A DNA stretch of 64,000 nt from an uncultured Prevotella sp. Its GTDB lineage: Bacteria; Bacteroidota; Bacteroidia; Bacteroidales; Bacteroidaceae. Below are positions 17,771 to 25,784 of the stretch, piece after piece. The notes beneath the pieces are model-generated. The model did no database searches, had not been told where the DNA came from, and worked only from the letters and a program-made list of their open reading frames with translations. Position numbers and translations under genes: made by a program. Each line of letters opens with the position of its first letter. Positions within the stretch are counted from its first letter, which is position 1. The stretch covers positions 62,001-126,000 of the forward strand of contig URCI01000002.1 of assembly GCA_900546345.1 (NCBI GenBank), read 5' to 3'.

Positions 17771-18023
17771 GAAATGGAGAAAACCATAGGGGGTTGTTTC
17801 GGTTCGATCGGGATACTCATCAAATTACAATGAAAACCGGGATTCCTTCCCTTGTTAATGGCGGGCCACAATGTTGTGCAAACAGCAGCTGTAAAGCCAG
17901 TGGATTACAAAGACAGGGAGAGCCCACAACTTTTATAGCTGGAGTTTTCATCACATCATCGTTGCAACCCCTTCTTTATGGAGAATGACGCGTTGACATG
18001 GGTCACGCGTATTCTCCTTTTTT
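17771..18023 (+). ncRNA. Structured RNA upstream of ribE: leader element or independent ncRNA
   Basis: About 250 nt between a clear promoter and a strong terminator, with no convincing protein. The sequence folds as a long rod by nested complementarity: CCATA (17784-17788) with TATGG (17977-17981); GGGGTTG with CAACCCC (17790-17796 with 17965-17971); ATGAAAAC (17830-17837) with GTTTTCAT (17944-17951); TCCCT (17848-17852) with AGGGA (17915-17919), continued inward with bulges. The outer pair overlaps the first two G of the terminator stem. It does not match the FMN riboswitch consensus that I would expect before a riboflavin gene, nor tmRNA, RNase P or SRP RNA. A rod with irregular bulges is also the architecture of 6S RNA, an alternative I cannot exclude. 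The pairings are seen directly; the identity is open. Confidence 0.6.
17980..18023 (+). terminator. Terminator at the end of the ribE leader RNA
   Basis: GGAGAATGACGCGT (17980-17993) pairs with ACGCGTATTCTCC (18005-18017) with one bulged G, followed by six T. It ends 59 nt before the ribE ATG. A second perfect 8-bp hairpin lies at 18030-18048. Confidence 0.88.
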
Positions 18024-18082
18024 ATTATCTCTCGATATCTTATCGAGAAGTATTATCATATGATTAATAAGAATGACAAATT

Positions 18083-18685
18083 ATGTTTAGTGGTATTGTT
18101 GAAGAAATGGCCACCGTCAAAGCCATAACAAAAGAACAGGGAAATATTCATATCACCCTTAGTTGCTCTTTCGTCCATGAACTGAAAATAGACCAAAGCG
18201 TGTCACACAATGGCGTGTGTCTGACTGTCGTGGATTTAAAGGACGACAACTACACAGTGACGGCAATGAAAGAAACGCTAGAACGTTCTAATCTTGGGCT
18301 TTTAAAGGTGGGCGATGCCGTCAATGTTGAGCGCTCCATGAAAATGAATGGACGACTCGACGGACATATTGTGCAAGGTCATGTGGATGAGACCGCCGTC
18401 TGTACAAGCATAGAAGATGCCGATGGATCAGCCTATTTCACATTTAAATATCGTAATAGCCCTGAGATGGCGCGGCGTGGCTACTTCACGGTTGACAAGG
18501 GATCGGTAACCGTTAACGGTGTCTCACTCACTGTTTGCGACCCAACAGATGACAGTTTCCGGGTTGCCATTATCCCGTACACGCGTCAAAACACAAATTT
18601 CCGTGACATTAAAGTAGGAAGTGTTGTGAATTTGGAATTTGACATTATCGGTAAATACATCGCACGATTACGACATTTTGAATGA
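18083..18685 (+). CDS. ribE: Riboflavin synthase, alpha chain
   Basis: 200 aa. Dismutates two 6,7-dimethyl-8-ribityllumazine molecules to riboflavin, the last step of the pathway. It has the canonical start MFSGIVEEMATV and two homologous lumazine-binding repeats: SHNGVCLTVV near residue 40 and NGVSLTVCDP near 143, each followed by an ALERSNLG/YTRQNTNF-type stretch. GHIVQGHVDETA is near residue 95. Length is normal. No TAnnTTTG promoter is visible between the terminator at 18023 and the ATG, so expression probably depends on the promoter at 17734 and read-through of the leader, or on a non-consensus promoter. Other rib genes are not in the window. Confidence 0.95.
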   Translation: MFSGIVEEMATVKAITKEQGNIHITLSCSFVHELKIDQSVSHNGVCLTVVDLKDDNYTVTAMKETLERSNLGLLKVGDAVNVERSMKMNGRLDGHIVQGHVDETAVCTSIEDADGSAYFTFKYRNSPEMARRGYFTVDKGSVTVNGVSLTVCDPTDDSFRVAIIPYTRQNTNFRDIKVGSVVNLEFDIIGKYIARLRHFE

Positions 18686-18732
18686 AACAAAAAATGATGT
18701 CATCATATATGTCTATCGTGACATAAAAAAGT

Positions 18733-18768
18733 AAGCCTCATCCGACAAATCATTGTCCGATGAGGCTT
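18733..18768. terminator. Bidirectional terminator between ribE and proS
   Basis: A 15-bp stem with one mismatch (18733-18747 with 18754-18768) separates the convergent ribE and proS genes. A-rich DNA on the left gives a T-run for the minus-strand transcript; AT-rich DNA follows on the right. Confidence 0.85.
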
Positions 18769-18793
18769 AATTATTAATTTAAAACTCTACAGT

Positions 18794-20275
18794 CTAGTAT
18801 GCACGTGCAATAATCACCCGGTATTTAGCCGGTTTACCACTTACCATGTCCGTACCCGGTGTCTGCTCATAACAGAATGGGACACAGCGAATAGTAGCTT
18901 GAGTATCTTCCTTGATTTTGGCTTCTGTCTCCGGAGTTCCATCCCAATGACAAAGGAAAAAGCCTCCATTCTTGATACGTTCTTTGAATTCCTCATAGTC
19001 GTCACACTCATAGACATGAGCATCACGATATTTACGTGCCTTCTCAAAGATATTTTTCTGAATATCATCCAGAAGATTCTTCACGCGGTCTACAATGCCG
19101 TCAAAGCTGACGTTTTCCTTCTCCAAGGTATCACGTCGCATCACCTCTATCGTGTTATTCTCCAAATCACGACCGCCCATAACAAGGCGCACAGGCACAC
19201 CCTTGAGTTCATAGTCAGCAAACTTAAATCCAGGACGTTTGTTATCAGCATCGTCATACTTCACGCTAATTCCCAATTCTTCAAACTGTTCGATAACCGG
19301 CTTGAGTTTCTCGGTAATAGCTGTCAACTGCTCCTTGTTCTTAGTAATAGGTACTATAACAACCTGGATAGGAGCCAATTTGGGAGGCAATACCAGTCCA
19401 TTGTCATCAGAGTGAACCATAATGAGAGCACCCATCAGTCGTGTTGAAACGCCCCATGATGTAGCCCATACATATTCTGGCTTGTTTTCCTTATTAAGGA
19501 AAGTCACATCAAAACTCTTAGCAAAGTTCTGACCAAGGAAGTGGCTCGTGCCACTTTGCAGAGCCTTTCCATCTTGCATCATAGCTTCAATGGTGTAAGT
19601 CTCCAAAGCTCCGGCAAAACGTTCTGTTTCACTCTTGACGCCCTGGATGACAGGAACACCCATCCAGTTTTCCACAAAATCAGCATATACCTTCAGCATC
19701 TTTTGAGCCTCAGCCTGTGCTTCTTCAGAAGTGGCATGAGCTGTGTGGCCCTCTTGCCATAAGAACTCAGAGGTACGCAAGAAAGGACGGGTCCTCATTT
19801 CCCAACGCATCACATTGCACCACTGATTGCAAAGTATAGGAAGATCACGCCAAGAATGGATCCAATTCTTATAGGTATGCCAAATCATCGTTTCAGAAGT
19901 AGGACGGATGATTAGCTCTTCATCGAGCTTTGCCTCTGGATCTACTATAATGTCTTTACCATCATCGCTGGTTTTCAAGCGATAGTGGGTAACGACAGCA
20001 CTCTCTTTAGCAAAGCCTTTCACATGCTCAGCCTCACGAGCAAAAAAACTCTTCGGAATGAGCAAAGGGAAATAGGCATTTTGCACACCTGTCTTCTTGA
20101 ACATTTTATCGAGTACGGCCTGCATTTTCTCCCAGATAGCATAGCCGTATGGCTTGATAATCATGCAGCCACGCACGGGCGCAGTCTCAGCCAAGTCAGC
20201 TTTCATCACCAAGTCATTATACCACTGGCTATAATTGTCAGCTCGCTTGGTTAATTCTTTCAGTTCTTTAGCCAT
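18794..20275 (-). CDS. proS: Prolyl-tRNA synthetase (short, type 3)
   Basis: 493 aa class II aminoacyl-tRNA synthetase charging tRNA-Pro. The length and lack of the large editing insertion between motifs 2 and 3 mark the short archaeal/eukaryote-like type, usual in Bacteroidota. Motif 2 region: IIRPTSETMIWHTYKNWI near residue 125, then MRWEMRTRPFLRTSEFLWQEGHTAH near 155-180. The anticodon-binding domain follows (APIQVVIVPI near 300), then the type-specific C-terminal zinc-like domain ending in RAY. Start is ATG at 20275, with a TAACTTTG -7 box about 95 nt upstream. It appears monocistronic. Confidence 0.96.
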   Translation of the reverse strand: MAKELKELTKRADNYSQWYNDLVMKADLAETAPVRGCMIIKPYGYAIWEKMQAVLDKMFKKTGVQNAYFPLLIPKSFFAREAEHVKGFAKESAVVTHYRLKTSDDGKDIIVDPEAKLDEELIIRPTSETMIWHTYKNWIHSWRDLPILCNQWCNVMRWEMRTRPFLRTSEFLWQEGHTAHATSEEAQAEAQKMLKVYADFVENWMGVPVIQGVKSETERFAGALETYTIEAMMQDGKALQSGTSHFLGQNFAKSFDVTFLNKENKPEYVWATSWGVSTRLMGALIMVHSDDNGLVLPPKLAPIQVVIVPITKNKEQLTAITEKLKPVIEQFEELGISVKYDDADNKRPGFKFADYELKGVPVRLVMGGRDLENNTIEVMRRDTLEKENVSFDGIVDRVKNLLDDIQKNIFEKARKYRDAHVYECDDYEEFKERIKNGGFFLCHWDGTPETEAKIKEDTQATIRCVPFCYEQTPGTDMVSGKPAKYRVIIARAY

Positions 20276-20368
20276 TTTACTAAGTTGATCAGTGCAGAAT
20301 AGGGAATTGCCTATTGGATGATAGGCTTTTTCCTCTCTGCAATATTTATTATTTGCTTAATTTTGCCA

Positions 20369-20376
20369 CAAAGTTA
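20369..20376 (-). promoter_or_regulatory. -7 box of the proS promoter
   Basis: Minus-strand TAACTTTG, about 94 nt upstream of the proS ATG, in the divergent region shared with the OmpA lipoprotein gene. No -33 match at the right spacing. Confidence 0.5.
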
Positions 20377-20420
20377 CGAAAAAAATATCGGATAGCTCTC
20401 GCACAAAGCGAAAAAAGAGT

Positions 20421-20428
20421 TACCTTTG
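20421..20428 (+). promoter_or_regulatory. -7 box of the OmpA-lipoprotein promoter
   Basis: TACCTTTG followed by CA, 43 nt before the ATG at 20471. It also shows that the longer frame beginning at 20426 starts inside the promoter. Confidence 0.55.
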
Positions 20429-20470
20429 CAGCAGAAAAAGATCAATCAACAATATAAATACAGATTAGAC

Positions 20471-21139
20471 ATGAAAAAGATTACATTAGCAACTATGGGA
20501 CTGTGCATGCTGACCATCACCAGCTGTGGCACAAGTCAGGGCAATGGCGCTTTAATCGGTACAGGTGCTGGTGCGGCCTTAGGCGCTATTGTCGGCAAAA
20601 TCGCCGGCAACACAGCAGTGGGTGCAGCTATCGGTGGTGCCGTTGGTGCTGGAACTGGTGCCATTATCGGCCGTCACATGGATAAGGTTAAGGCTGAAGC
20701 TGCAGCGAAAGTACAGAATGCGAAAGTGGAGGAAGTAACAGATGCTAATGGTTTGAAGGCCGTGAAACTGACTTTCGACAGTGGCCTTCAATTTGACATC
20801 AACAAGTCTACACTTCGCTCGGCTGCAAAGAAAGACTTGGCCAACTTTGCGACTGTGCTGAAGAACAACACTGACTGCCTGGTTGACATTCAAGGCTACA
20901 CCGATGCAACCGGTGGTGACAAGATCAATGTGCCACTGAGCCAGTCACGTGCTCAAGCTGTGAGCAGCTATCTTGTTTCTCAAGGCGTTTCTTCAAGTCA
21001 GTTTAAGAATGTTGCGGGGTACGGTAGTCAGAATCCTATTGTTGACAAGAATGTTGCACCGGAGAATCGCCGCGTGGAGGTATATCTCTATGCTAGTCCA
21101 GAAATGGTGCAGAAAGCAGAAAATGGCACTCTGAAATAA
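20471..21139 (+). CDS. OmpA-family lipoprotein with glycine-zipper domain
   Basis: 222 aa from the ATG at 20471. The N-terminus is a lipoprotein signal (MKKITLATMGLCMLTITSC) with the lipobox cysteine at residue 19. Residues 25-75 are Gly/Ala-rich and fit a glycine-zipper motif that can insert in or associate with the membrane (GTGAGAALGAIVGKIAG). The C-terminal 120 residues are an OmpA-like peptidoglycan-binding domain: FDINKSTLRSAAKKDL, VDIQGYTDATGGDKIN near 145, LSQSRAQAVSSYL near 160, and PENRRVEVYL near 200. It probably tethers the outer membrane to peptidoglycan. It ends at the 21186-21222 hairpin. Confidence 0.92.
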   Translation: MKKITLATMGLCMLTITSCGTSQGNGALIGTGAGAALGAIVGKIAGNTAVGAAIGGAVGAGTGAIIGRHMDKVKAEAAAKVQNAKVEEVTDANGLKAVKLTFDSGLQFDINKSTLRSAAKKDLANFATVLKNNTDCLVDIQGYTDATGGDKINVPLSQSRAQAVSSYLVSQGVSSSQFKNVAGYGSQNPIVDKNVAPENRRVEVYLYASPEMVQKAENGTLK

Positions 21140-21185
21140 ACAAAAAAGTATATCATTTTTGCATAATCATTTGCAATATAAAATA

Positions 21186-21222
21186 GGGGATGTAGGTACA
21201 TATGTGTCTGCATCCCCCTTTT
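21186..21222 (+). terminator. Terminator after the OmpA lipoprotein gene
   Basis: GGGGATGTAG (21186-21195) pairs with CTGCATCCCC (21208-21217), with one G-U pair, followed by CTTTT. The ATG at 21202 lies in the loop, so the next gene more likely starts at 21226. Confidence 0.75.
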
Positions 21223-21225
21223 AGC

Positions 21226-21945
21226 ATGAGCAGATTCAAGAAAATCTTACGATGGGCTGTTAGTCTTTTCCTAGCCTCATCAATAGTGGCAGTCATAGCC
21301 TATCGTTTCATCCCAGTGTACGTCACACCATTGATGATAATCCGCTGCTTCCAGAACGGCAGTTTGACAATGCATCATCAATGGATACCACTTGACGAAA
21401 TGTCGCCACATATGCCGGTGGCCGTAATGTCAAGTGAGGATAGTCGTTTTCTCTTGCATCATGGTTTTGACTTCAACGCCATAGGAAATGCAGCAGCAAG
21501 AAATATGAGGCATAAACACGGAAAAAAATTTGGTGCCAGTACCATCTCGCAACAAACTGCGAAAAACGTGTTTCTTTGGCCAGGACGATCTTGGGTAAGA
21601 AAAGGATTTGAAGTGTATTTTACCGCCCTCATAGAACTGTTTTGGAGCAAACAGCGAATCATGGAAGTATATCTCAACAGCATTGAGATGGGCAATGGCA
21701 TCTATGGTGTTGCGGCATGCGCCAACTATAATTTTGGCAAAGACGCAAAGAACCTGTCACGAGCAGATTGTGCGCTGATCGCTGCTACATTGCCTAATCC
21801 AAGAAAGTTTTCTTCAAAATTTCCCAGTGAATATATGCGCAAACGACAACGTCAAATCATGGCTAATATGCGCTATATACCATCTTTCCCGAAAGAAGGA
21901 GAAGACTATGATCCCAAGACCGCTGTAGGATCCACTTATCGTTGA
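21226..21945 (+). CDS. mtgA: Monofunctional peptidoglycan glycosyltransferase MtgA
   Basis: 239 aa from the ATG at 21226. An earlier ATG at 21202 is in frame but lies in the loop of the preceding terminator. One N-terminal membrane anchor (LRWAVSLFLASSIVAVIAYRF). The GT51 glycosyltransferase domain polymerises lipid II into glycan strands: SSEDSRFLLHHGFDF near residue 71 with the catalytic glutamate, GASTISQQTAKNVFLW near 105, and IMEVYLNSIEMGNGIYG near 146 with the second conserved glutamate. No transpeptidase domain is attached. It is 28 nt upstream of the UvrD-type helicase gene and may be co-transcribed with it. Confidence 0.93.
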   Translation: MSRFKKILRWAVSLFLASSIVAVIAYRFIPVYVTPLMIIRCFQNGSLTMHHQWIPLDEMSPHMPVAVMSSEDSRFLLHHGFDFNAIGNAAARNMRHKHGKKFGASTISQQTAKNVFLWPGRSWVRKGFEVYFTALIELFWSKQRIMEVYLNSIEMGNGIYGVAACANYNFGKDAKNLSRADCALIAATLPNPRKFSSKFPSEYMRKRQRQIMANMRYIPSFPKEGEDYDPKTAVGSTYR

Positions 21946-21973
21946 ACTCTCATTTTTTGCCCTTACATAAAAT

Positions 21974-24514
21974 ATGACACAAGAAGAACAAAACATTCTT
22001 TCACAACTTAATGACGCCCAACGTCAAGCCGTTGTTTTTGATAATGGACCGGAATTGGTTGTGGCAGGAGCCGGATCAGGGAAGACACGTGTTCTCACCT
22101 ATAAAATTGTATGGCTTCTGGAGCATAATCTATTAAAGCCCTGGTCTATCTTGGCATTAACATTCACCAACAAAGCAGCCAACGAAATGAAGTCGCGTAT
22201 CGCTCAACTGGTTGGAGAAGATAGGGCTCGCTATCTTGAAATGGGGACATTTCATTCTGTATTCGCTCATATTTTGCGTGTAGAAGCATCAAATATCGGA
22301 TTTCAGTCAAGATTCACCATTTACGATGAGACCGACTCCAGATCGTTGATAAAAAACATTGTGAAACAGATGGAGCTGGATGACAAAAAGTACAAGCCAG
22401 CAGATGTGCACAAAGTGATCTCACAAGCCAAAAACGACCTATGCACAGCAGAGCAATATGCCGCTGACGGCATACGCATTGAGCGTGACAGACAAAAGGC
22501 GATGCCGGAATTATACAAAGTATATAGTGCTTACCAGCTTCGTCTGAGACAAGCAAATGCCATGGATTTCGATGATCTGCTGATGTTGACCTATGAGTTG
22601 TTTCAAACTCATGAAGATATCAGAAAGAAATATGCAGACCGGTATGCATATGTGTTAGTAGACGAGTACCAGGACACGAACTTTGTACAGCAACAAATAC
22701 TTTGGCAGCTCACCAAAGAAAGGCAGCGCTTGTGTGTAGTCGGGGATGATTATCAAAGTATATATGCCTTTCGAGGTGCAAAAATCGACAATATCCTGAA
22801 CTTTACGTCACGTTATTCCAAGGCACAGGTCTTCAAGTTGGAACGTAACTATCGGTCTTCAAGACTGATTGTTGCGGCTGCAAATTCACTCATGAAGCAC
22901 AACCAACGGCAAATTGAGAAAAATGTATACAGCGAAAATGAGGAAGGTGACAAACTTACCATTCTTGAGGCTCAGTCAGATAAGCGTGAAGCAGCCATCG
23001 TCTGCAGGGAGATCAAGCGTCTCAAGAACAAAGAGCATTGTAAATGGAGTGACTTTGCCATTCTTTACCGTACCAACGCTCAAAGTAGACTTTTTGAGGA
23101 GCAATTGCATAGTCCTGAGTTGGGTATGGCTAATTGTTACCGTATTTATGGTGGTCTTAGTTTCTACCAGCGTAAAGAGATTAAAGATGCGCTGGCTTAT
23201 TTCCGACTCATTGTCAACCCGAATGACGAAGAGGCTTTCAGAAGAATCATCAACTATCCTACACGAGGGATCGGCAATACTACGATACAAAAAATTATCG
23301 CTACTGCTCAGCAAAACGGAGTGAGCCTTTGGGAAGCGATTTGTCATCCCGGACAATATGGACTGTCTGTTAATCGTGGCACCATCACGAAACTGGATGC
23401 TTTCAAGCAACTAATACAGTCATTTATTGACAAGCGTGAGACTGTCGATGCTTTGACATTGGCTAAAGAGATTCTGGAACGCAGTGGAATAAAAACAGAA
23501 CTCAATGCAGACATGACGCCGGAGGGAGAAAGCAAGCGAGAAAATATTGACAGTCTTATGTCAGGTATTGCAGATTTTGTGCAATCCCAGCAGGAGCAAG
23601 GACAATCTGAACACGCATTATTGAGCGATTATCTCTCAACCGTTTCTTTGTTAACGGATATGGACAATACGGATCAGTCAGATGATAAACTGACCCTAAT
23701 GACGATCCATTCTGCTAAAGGTCTGGAGTTTGGAACAGTCTTCATTGTCGGTATGGAAGAAAACATCTTTCCAAGTTTGCTGTCCGCAGACAATCAACGT
23801 GGACTTGAAGAAGAACGTCGCTTACTGTATGTAGCCATCACACGAGCCGAGCACCATTGCTACCTGTCATGGGCTCATACCCGATGGCTATTCGGCAAAT
23901 TGGATCCATATGTAAGAAAGAGCCGTTTCCTTGACGATATAGACCCTAAATATGTAACCACTAGAACTGAAGAAGGAAGGAGCACTATCCACAACCATGG
24001 TGGGTGGAGCCATCAACCATGGGACGATGAAGATTACGAGATAAATAGACCTTATACAGGTAGTCATCCTTGGGGATCGGAATATCCACAATATAGTAGT
24101 CGTATGCAGAATTCCCGTCCTGTGGCAGGGCAATTTATGGCTGATCCTCAACCTAAGATCACTCATTCTCATCGCCCTGAGCCGGCTGTCAATCCATTCT
24201 CTTCATCCTTTGAAGACAGGCTTCGAGAGAAAGGCAATTTTAGAAAGATTGTCAAAGCAATGAGCAATGGAGGTCGCATAGCAATATCTCATTCTAAAGG
24301 AAATGCTATCTCTGACAATCCTGATTCAATAGGCACTGAAAAGACTTATGGCATTCAAGTCGGCTCCATCATATTGCATTCTCGCTTTGGAAAAGGTCAA
24401 GTAATGAAAATCGAAGGAAGTGGCGAAAACTGCAAAGCTACTATTGACTTTGAAGAAACATCCACCAAAGTACTACTTCTCAGATTCGCAAAATTCAAAA
24501 TACTTTCATTATAA
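21974..24514 (+). CDS. uvrD: UvrD/PcrA-type superfamily 1 DNA helicase
   Basis: 846 aa 3'-5' DNA helicase for repair and replication restart. SF1 motifs in order: QRQAVVF (Q motif), AGAGSGKT at residues 31-38 (Walker A), TFTNKAANEMK (Ia), VDEYQDTN near 232 (II), GDDYQSIYAFRGA near 257 (III), LERNYRSS near 293 (IV), LMTIHSAKGLEF near 575 (V), and LLYVAITRAE near 620 (VI). The C-terminal 170 residues hold a linker rich in His, Pro and Ser, then a Tudor-like domain (GSIILHSRFGKGQVMKIEG near 798) like the one that binds RNA polymerase in PcrA. It is longer than E. coli UvrD because of this linker. A hairpin follows the stop. Confidence 0.95.
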   Translation: MTQEEQNILSQLNDAQRQAVVFDNGPELVVAGAGSGKTRVLTYKIVWLLEHNLLKPWSILALTFTNKAANEMKSRIAQLVGEDRARYLEMGTFHSVFAHILRVEASNIGFQSRFTIYDETDSRSLIKNIVKQMELDDKKYKPADVHKVISQAKNDLCTAEQYAADGIRIERDRQKAMPELYKVYSAYQLRLRQANAMDFDDLLMLTYELFQTHEDIRKKYADRYAYVLVDEYQDTNFVQQQILWQLTKERQRLCVVGDDYQSIYAFRGAKIDNILNFTSRYSKAQVFKLERNYRSSRLIVAAANSLMKHNQRQIEKNVYSENEEGDKLTILEAQSDKREAAIVCREIKRLKNKEHCKWSDFAILYRTNAQSRLFEEQLHSPELGMANCYRIYGGLSFYQRKEIKDALAYFRLIVNPNDEEAFRRIINYPTRGIGNTTIQKIIATAQQNGVSLWEAICHPGQYGLSVNRGTITKLDAFKQLIQSFIDKRETVDALTLAKEILERSGIKTELNADMTPEGESKRENIDSLMSGIADFVQSQQEQGQSEHALLSDYLSTVSLLTDMDNTDQSDDKLTLMTIHSAKGLEFGTVFIVGMEENIFPSLLSADNQRGLEEERRLLYVAITRAEHHCYLSWAHTRWLFGKLDPYVRKSRFLDDIDPKYVTTRTEEGRSTIHNHGGWSHQPWDDEDYEINRPYTGSHPWGSEYPQYSSRMQNSRPVAGQFMADPQPKITHSHRPEPAVNPFSSSFEDRLREKGNFRKIVKAMSNGGRIAISHSKGNAISDNPDSIGTEKTYGIQVGSIILHSRFGKGQVMKIEGSGENCKATIDFEETSTKVLLLRFAKFKILSL

Positions 24515-24517
24515 ACT

Positions 24518-24553
24518 TATCGCCCTCCCTTATTAAGATAAGGGAGGGCGATA
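24518..24553. terminator. Convergent hairpin between uvrD and the acidic-protein gene
   Basis: A perfect 16-bp stem (24518-24533 with 24538-24553) with loop TAAG. T-runs are short on both sides, but the position between two convergent stops fits a shared terminator. Confidence 0.7.
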
Positions 24554-24594
24554 GGCAGAAAGCAATATACTAGAATGGTCATATTGCCATATTA

Positions 24595-25413
24595 TCAGAA
24601 TTCTTCATCCTCACTAATATCCTCAGCCTCTAGATTAAGATCATCCGGACTCGTCTCATACGTAGTGCGATAACTTTCTTCTGTAAGTTTTTCATCATCA
24701 AAAGTATCATCGTCGTCATCGTCTTGTTTGAAGCTCTCTTCATCGGAGGATTCCTCATCCTCCATATCCTCCGCACCTTCGTTTTCTACATTTTCTTTCT
24801 TGTCGTCATCTACAAGAAACGAAGGAGTCGTCACTGTCTCTGGCTTTTCCTTGGCAAATATAGCCTCGACCCAAAGGCCCTTAGGTATTTCCAATACTTC
24901 AAAACCATCATTGACTTTTTTCTCATACAAACCACCGGGCTTATGAAGGCGATCTTTAGGAAGCGTTGTCGTAGAGATATCGAAACCACTCTCAATGATA
25001 TCCTGAATACTCTGAGGTAATGATTCCCATCCCCCCCCGAAGTTTCTGTCAAGAACCTCTATGAGCTTTGATGCCGAGATGTGATGAATGTTCTCATACG
25101 TCAAGTCTGTCACCCTAAGAATAGGACGTTTCTTAATCGCTATCTTGGTATGGTTATCTTTATCCTCAGGCTTACCGATAAGCGCTACCTTAAACCCGCG
25201 GTCCTCGTATTTCTTAATGATTTCGGGCTTATCGAGCTTCACCTCCTCCATATCGAATGCAGTCTTGATAATGTCGGTATAGTGGCGCATGTTCTCTTTG
25301 AGATCTGCATCTTTCTCTACAGCCTCCAAAAGACGAAAGATATCATTCTCCTGCAGATCCCAAACATTGCTCTTTGTTAATGTCTTAACAGTAATTGCTT
25401 TTTTGTCCTTCAT
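24595..25413 (-). CDS. Unrecognised protein with a very acidic C-terminal tail
   Basis: 272 aa from the ATG at 25413 (MKDKKAITVKTL); a longer frame starts upstream of the promoter and is rejected. I do not recognise the family. Residues 1-190 look like a compact soluble domain with charged helices and a FGGGWESLPQSIQDIIESG stretch near 120-140. The last 75 residues are almost entirely Asp, Glu and Ser, including a run of six Asp. There is no signal peptide or membrane segment. It has its own well-formed promoter and lies downstream of the glycosyltransferase/zinc-ribbon operon. The separate protein at 28752-29201 is also acidic, but shows no obvious alignment. The acidic tail may bind a basic partner or metal; this is inference. 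Confidence 0.7.
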   Translation of the reverse strand: MKDKKAITVKTLTKSNVWDLQENDIFRLLEAVEKDADLKENMRHYTDIIKTAFDMEEVKLDKPEIIKKYEDRGFKVALIGKPEDKDNHTKIAIKKRPILRVTDLTYENIHHISASKLIEVLDRNFGGGWESLPQSIQDIIESGFDISTTTLPKDRLHKPGGLYEKKVNDGFEVLEIPKGLWVEAIFAKEKPETVTTPSFLVDDDKKENVENEGAEDMEDEESSDEESFKQDDDDDDTFDDEKLTEESYRTTYETSPDDLNLEAEDISEDEEF

Positions 25414-25434
25414 GGTTATACATTTTATTTGGTG

Positions 25435-25465
25435 CAAAAGTAACATTAAAATCCTAATATGCAAA
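25435..25465 (-). promoter_or_regulatory. Promoter of the acidic-tail protein gene
   Basis: On the minus strand TTTG (25465-25462), a 19-nt spacer, then TACTTTTG (25442-25435). It fits the Bacteroidota consensus and sits 22 nt before the ATG at 25413. It shows that this gene can be expressed apart from the upstream operon. Confidence 0.75.
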
Positions 25466-25482
25466 CAAAATTAGGAAATAAT

Positions 25483-25776
25483 TTATGTCCAAAATTTAAT
25501 GTTGCCTGTCGGATGCATTATTTTACCACATTTGGGACACGTTTTCTTATCCCAAGGCTTAATATGGTTACTGCCACAATTGAGACAAAGTCTCCCTGAC
25601 AAAGATGTAAAAGATGGTGCGGTATCAGCTATCACGCCTCCAACAACTAATGGTTGTATCGTCTTACAGTCAGGACAAGTGATCATTTCAACGTGTTGTC
25701 CCATGAATCCCCGGCCTTCATAAACATCCGTCTCATAGCCACAGGCCTCACATCTAAACTTAATAATATGCGCCAT
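25483..25776 (-). CDS. Small double zinc-ribbon protein
   Basis: 97 aa with four CxxC pairs: CEAC (residues 9-12), CPDC (34-37), CLNC (62-65) and CPKC (75-78). This gives two four-cysteine zinc sites, one per half. There is no signal peptide. I do not recognise a named family. Small zinc-ribbon proteins may act in nucleic-acid or protein interactions, and no specific role can be assigned. It starts 8 nt after the stop of the GT4-type glycosyltransferase, so it is the last gene of that operon. The next gene downstream, the acidic-tail protein, has its own promoter. Confidence 0.75.
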   Translation of the reverse strand: MAHIIKFRCEACGYETDVYEGRGFMGQHVEMITCPDCKTIQPLVVGGVIADTAPSFTSLSGRLCLNCGSNHIKPWDKKTCPKCGKIMHPTGNIKFWT

Positions 25777-25784
25777 ACCGATAA

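Noticed and set aside
17789..17820. tmRNA 5' end
   Set aside because: GGGG followed by GGTTCGATCGGGAT looks like the tmRNA 5' end. However, the T-arm GGTTCAAATCC and the tag peptide ending in ALAA are missing, and the element is under 260 nt, too short for tmRNA.
17794..17988. 64-aa ORF inside the ribE leader
   Set aside because: Starts with TTG, has no ribosome site, and its sequence is dominated by the paired segments of the RNA. The secondary structure explains the region better.
17780..18020. FMN or cobalamin riboswitch
   Set aside because: A riboflavin gene follows, so I looked for the FMN core (GGGGCAGGG, then CCGACGGT) and for the cobalamin core (GCCACTG). Neither is present in recognisable form.
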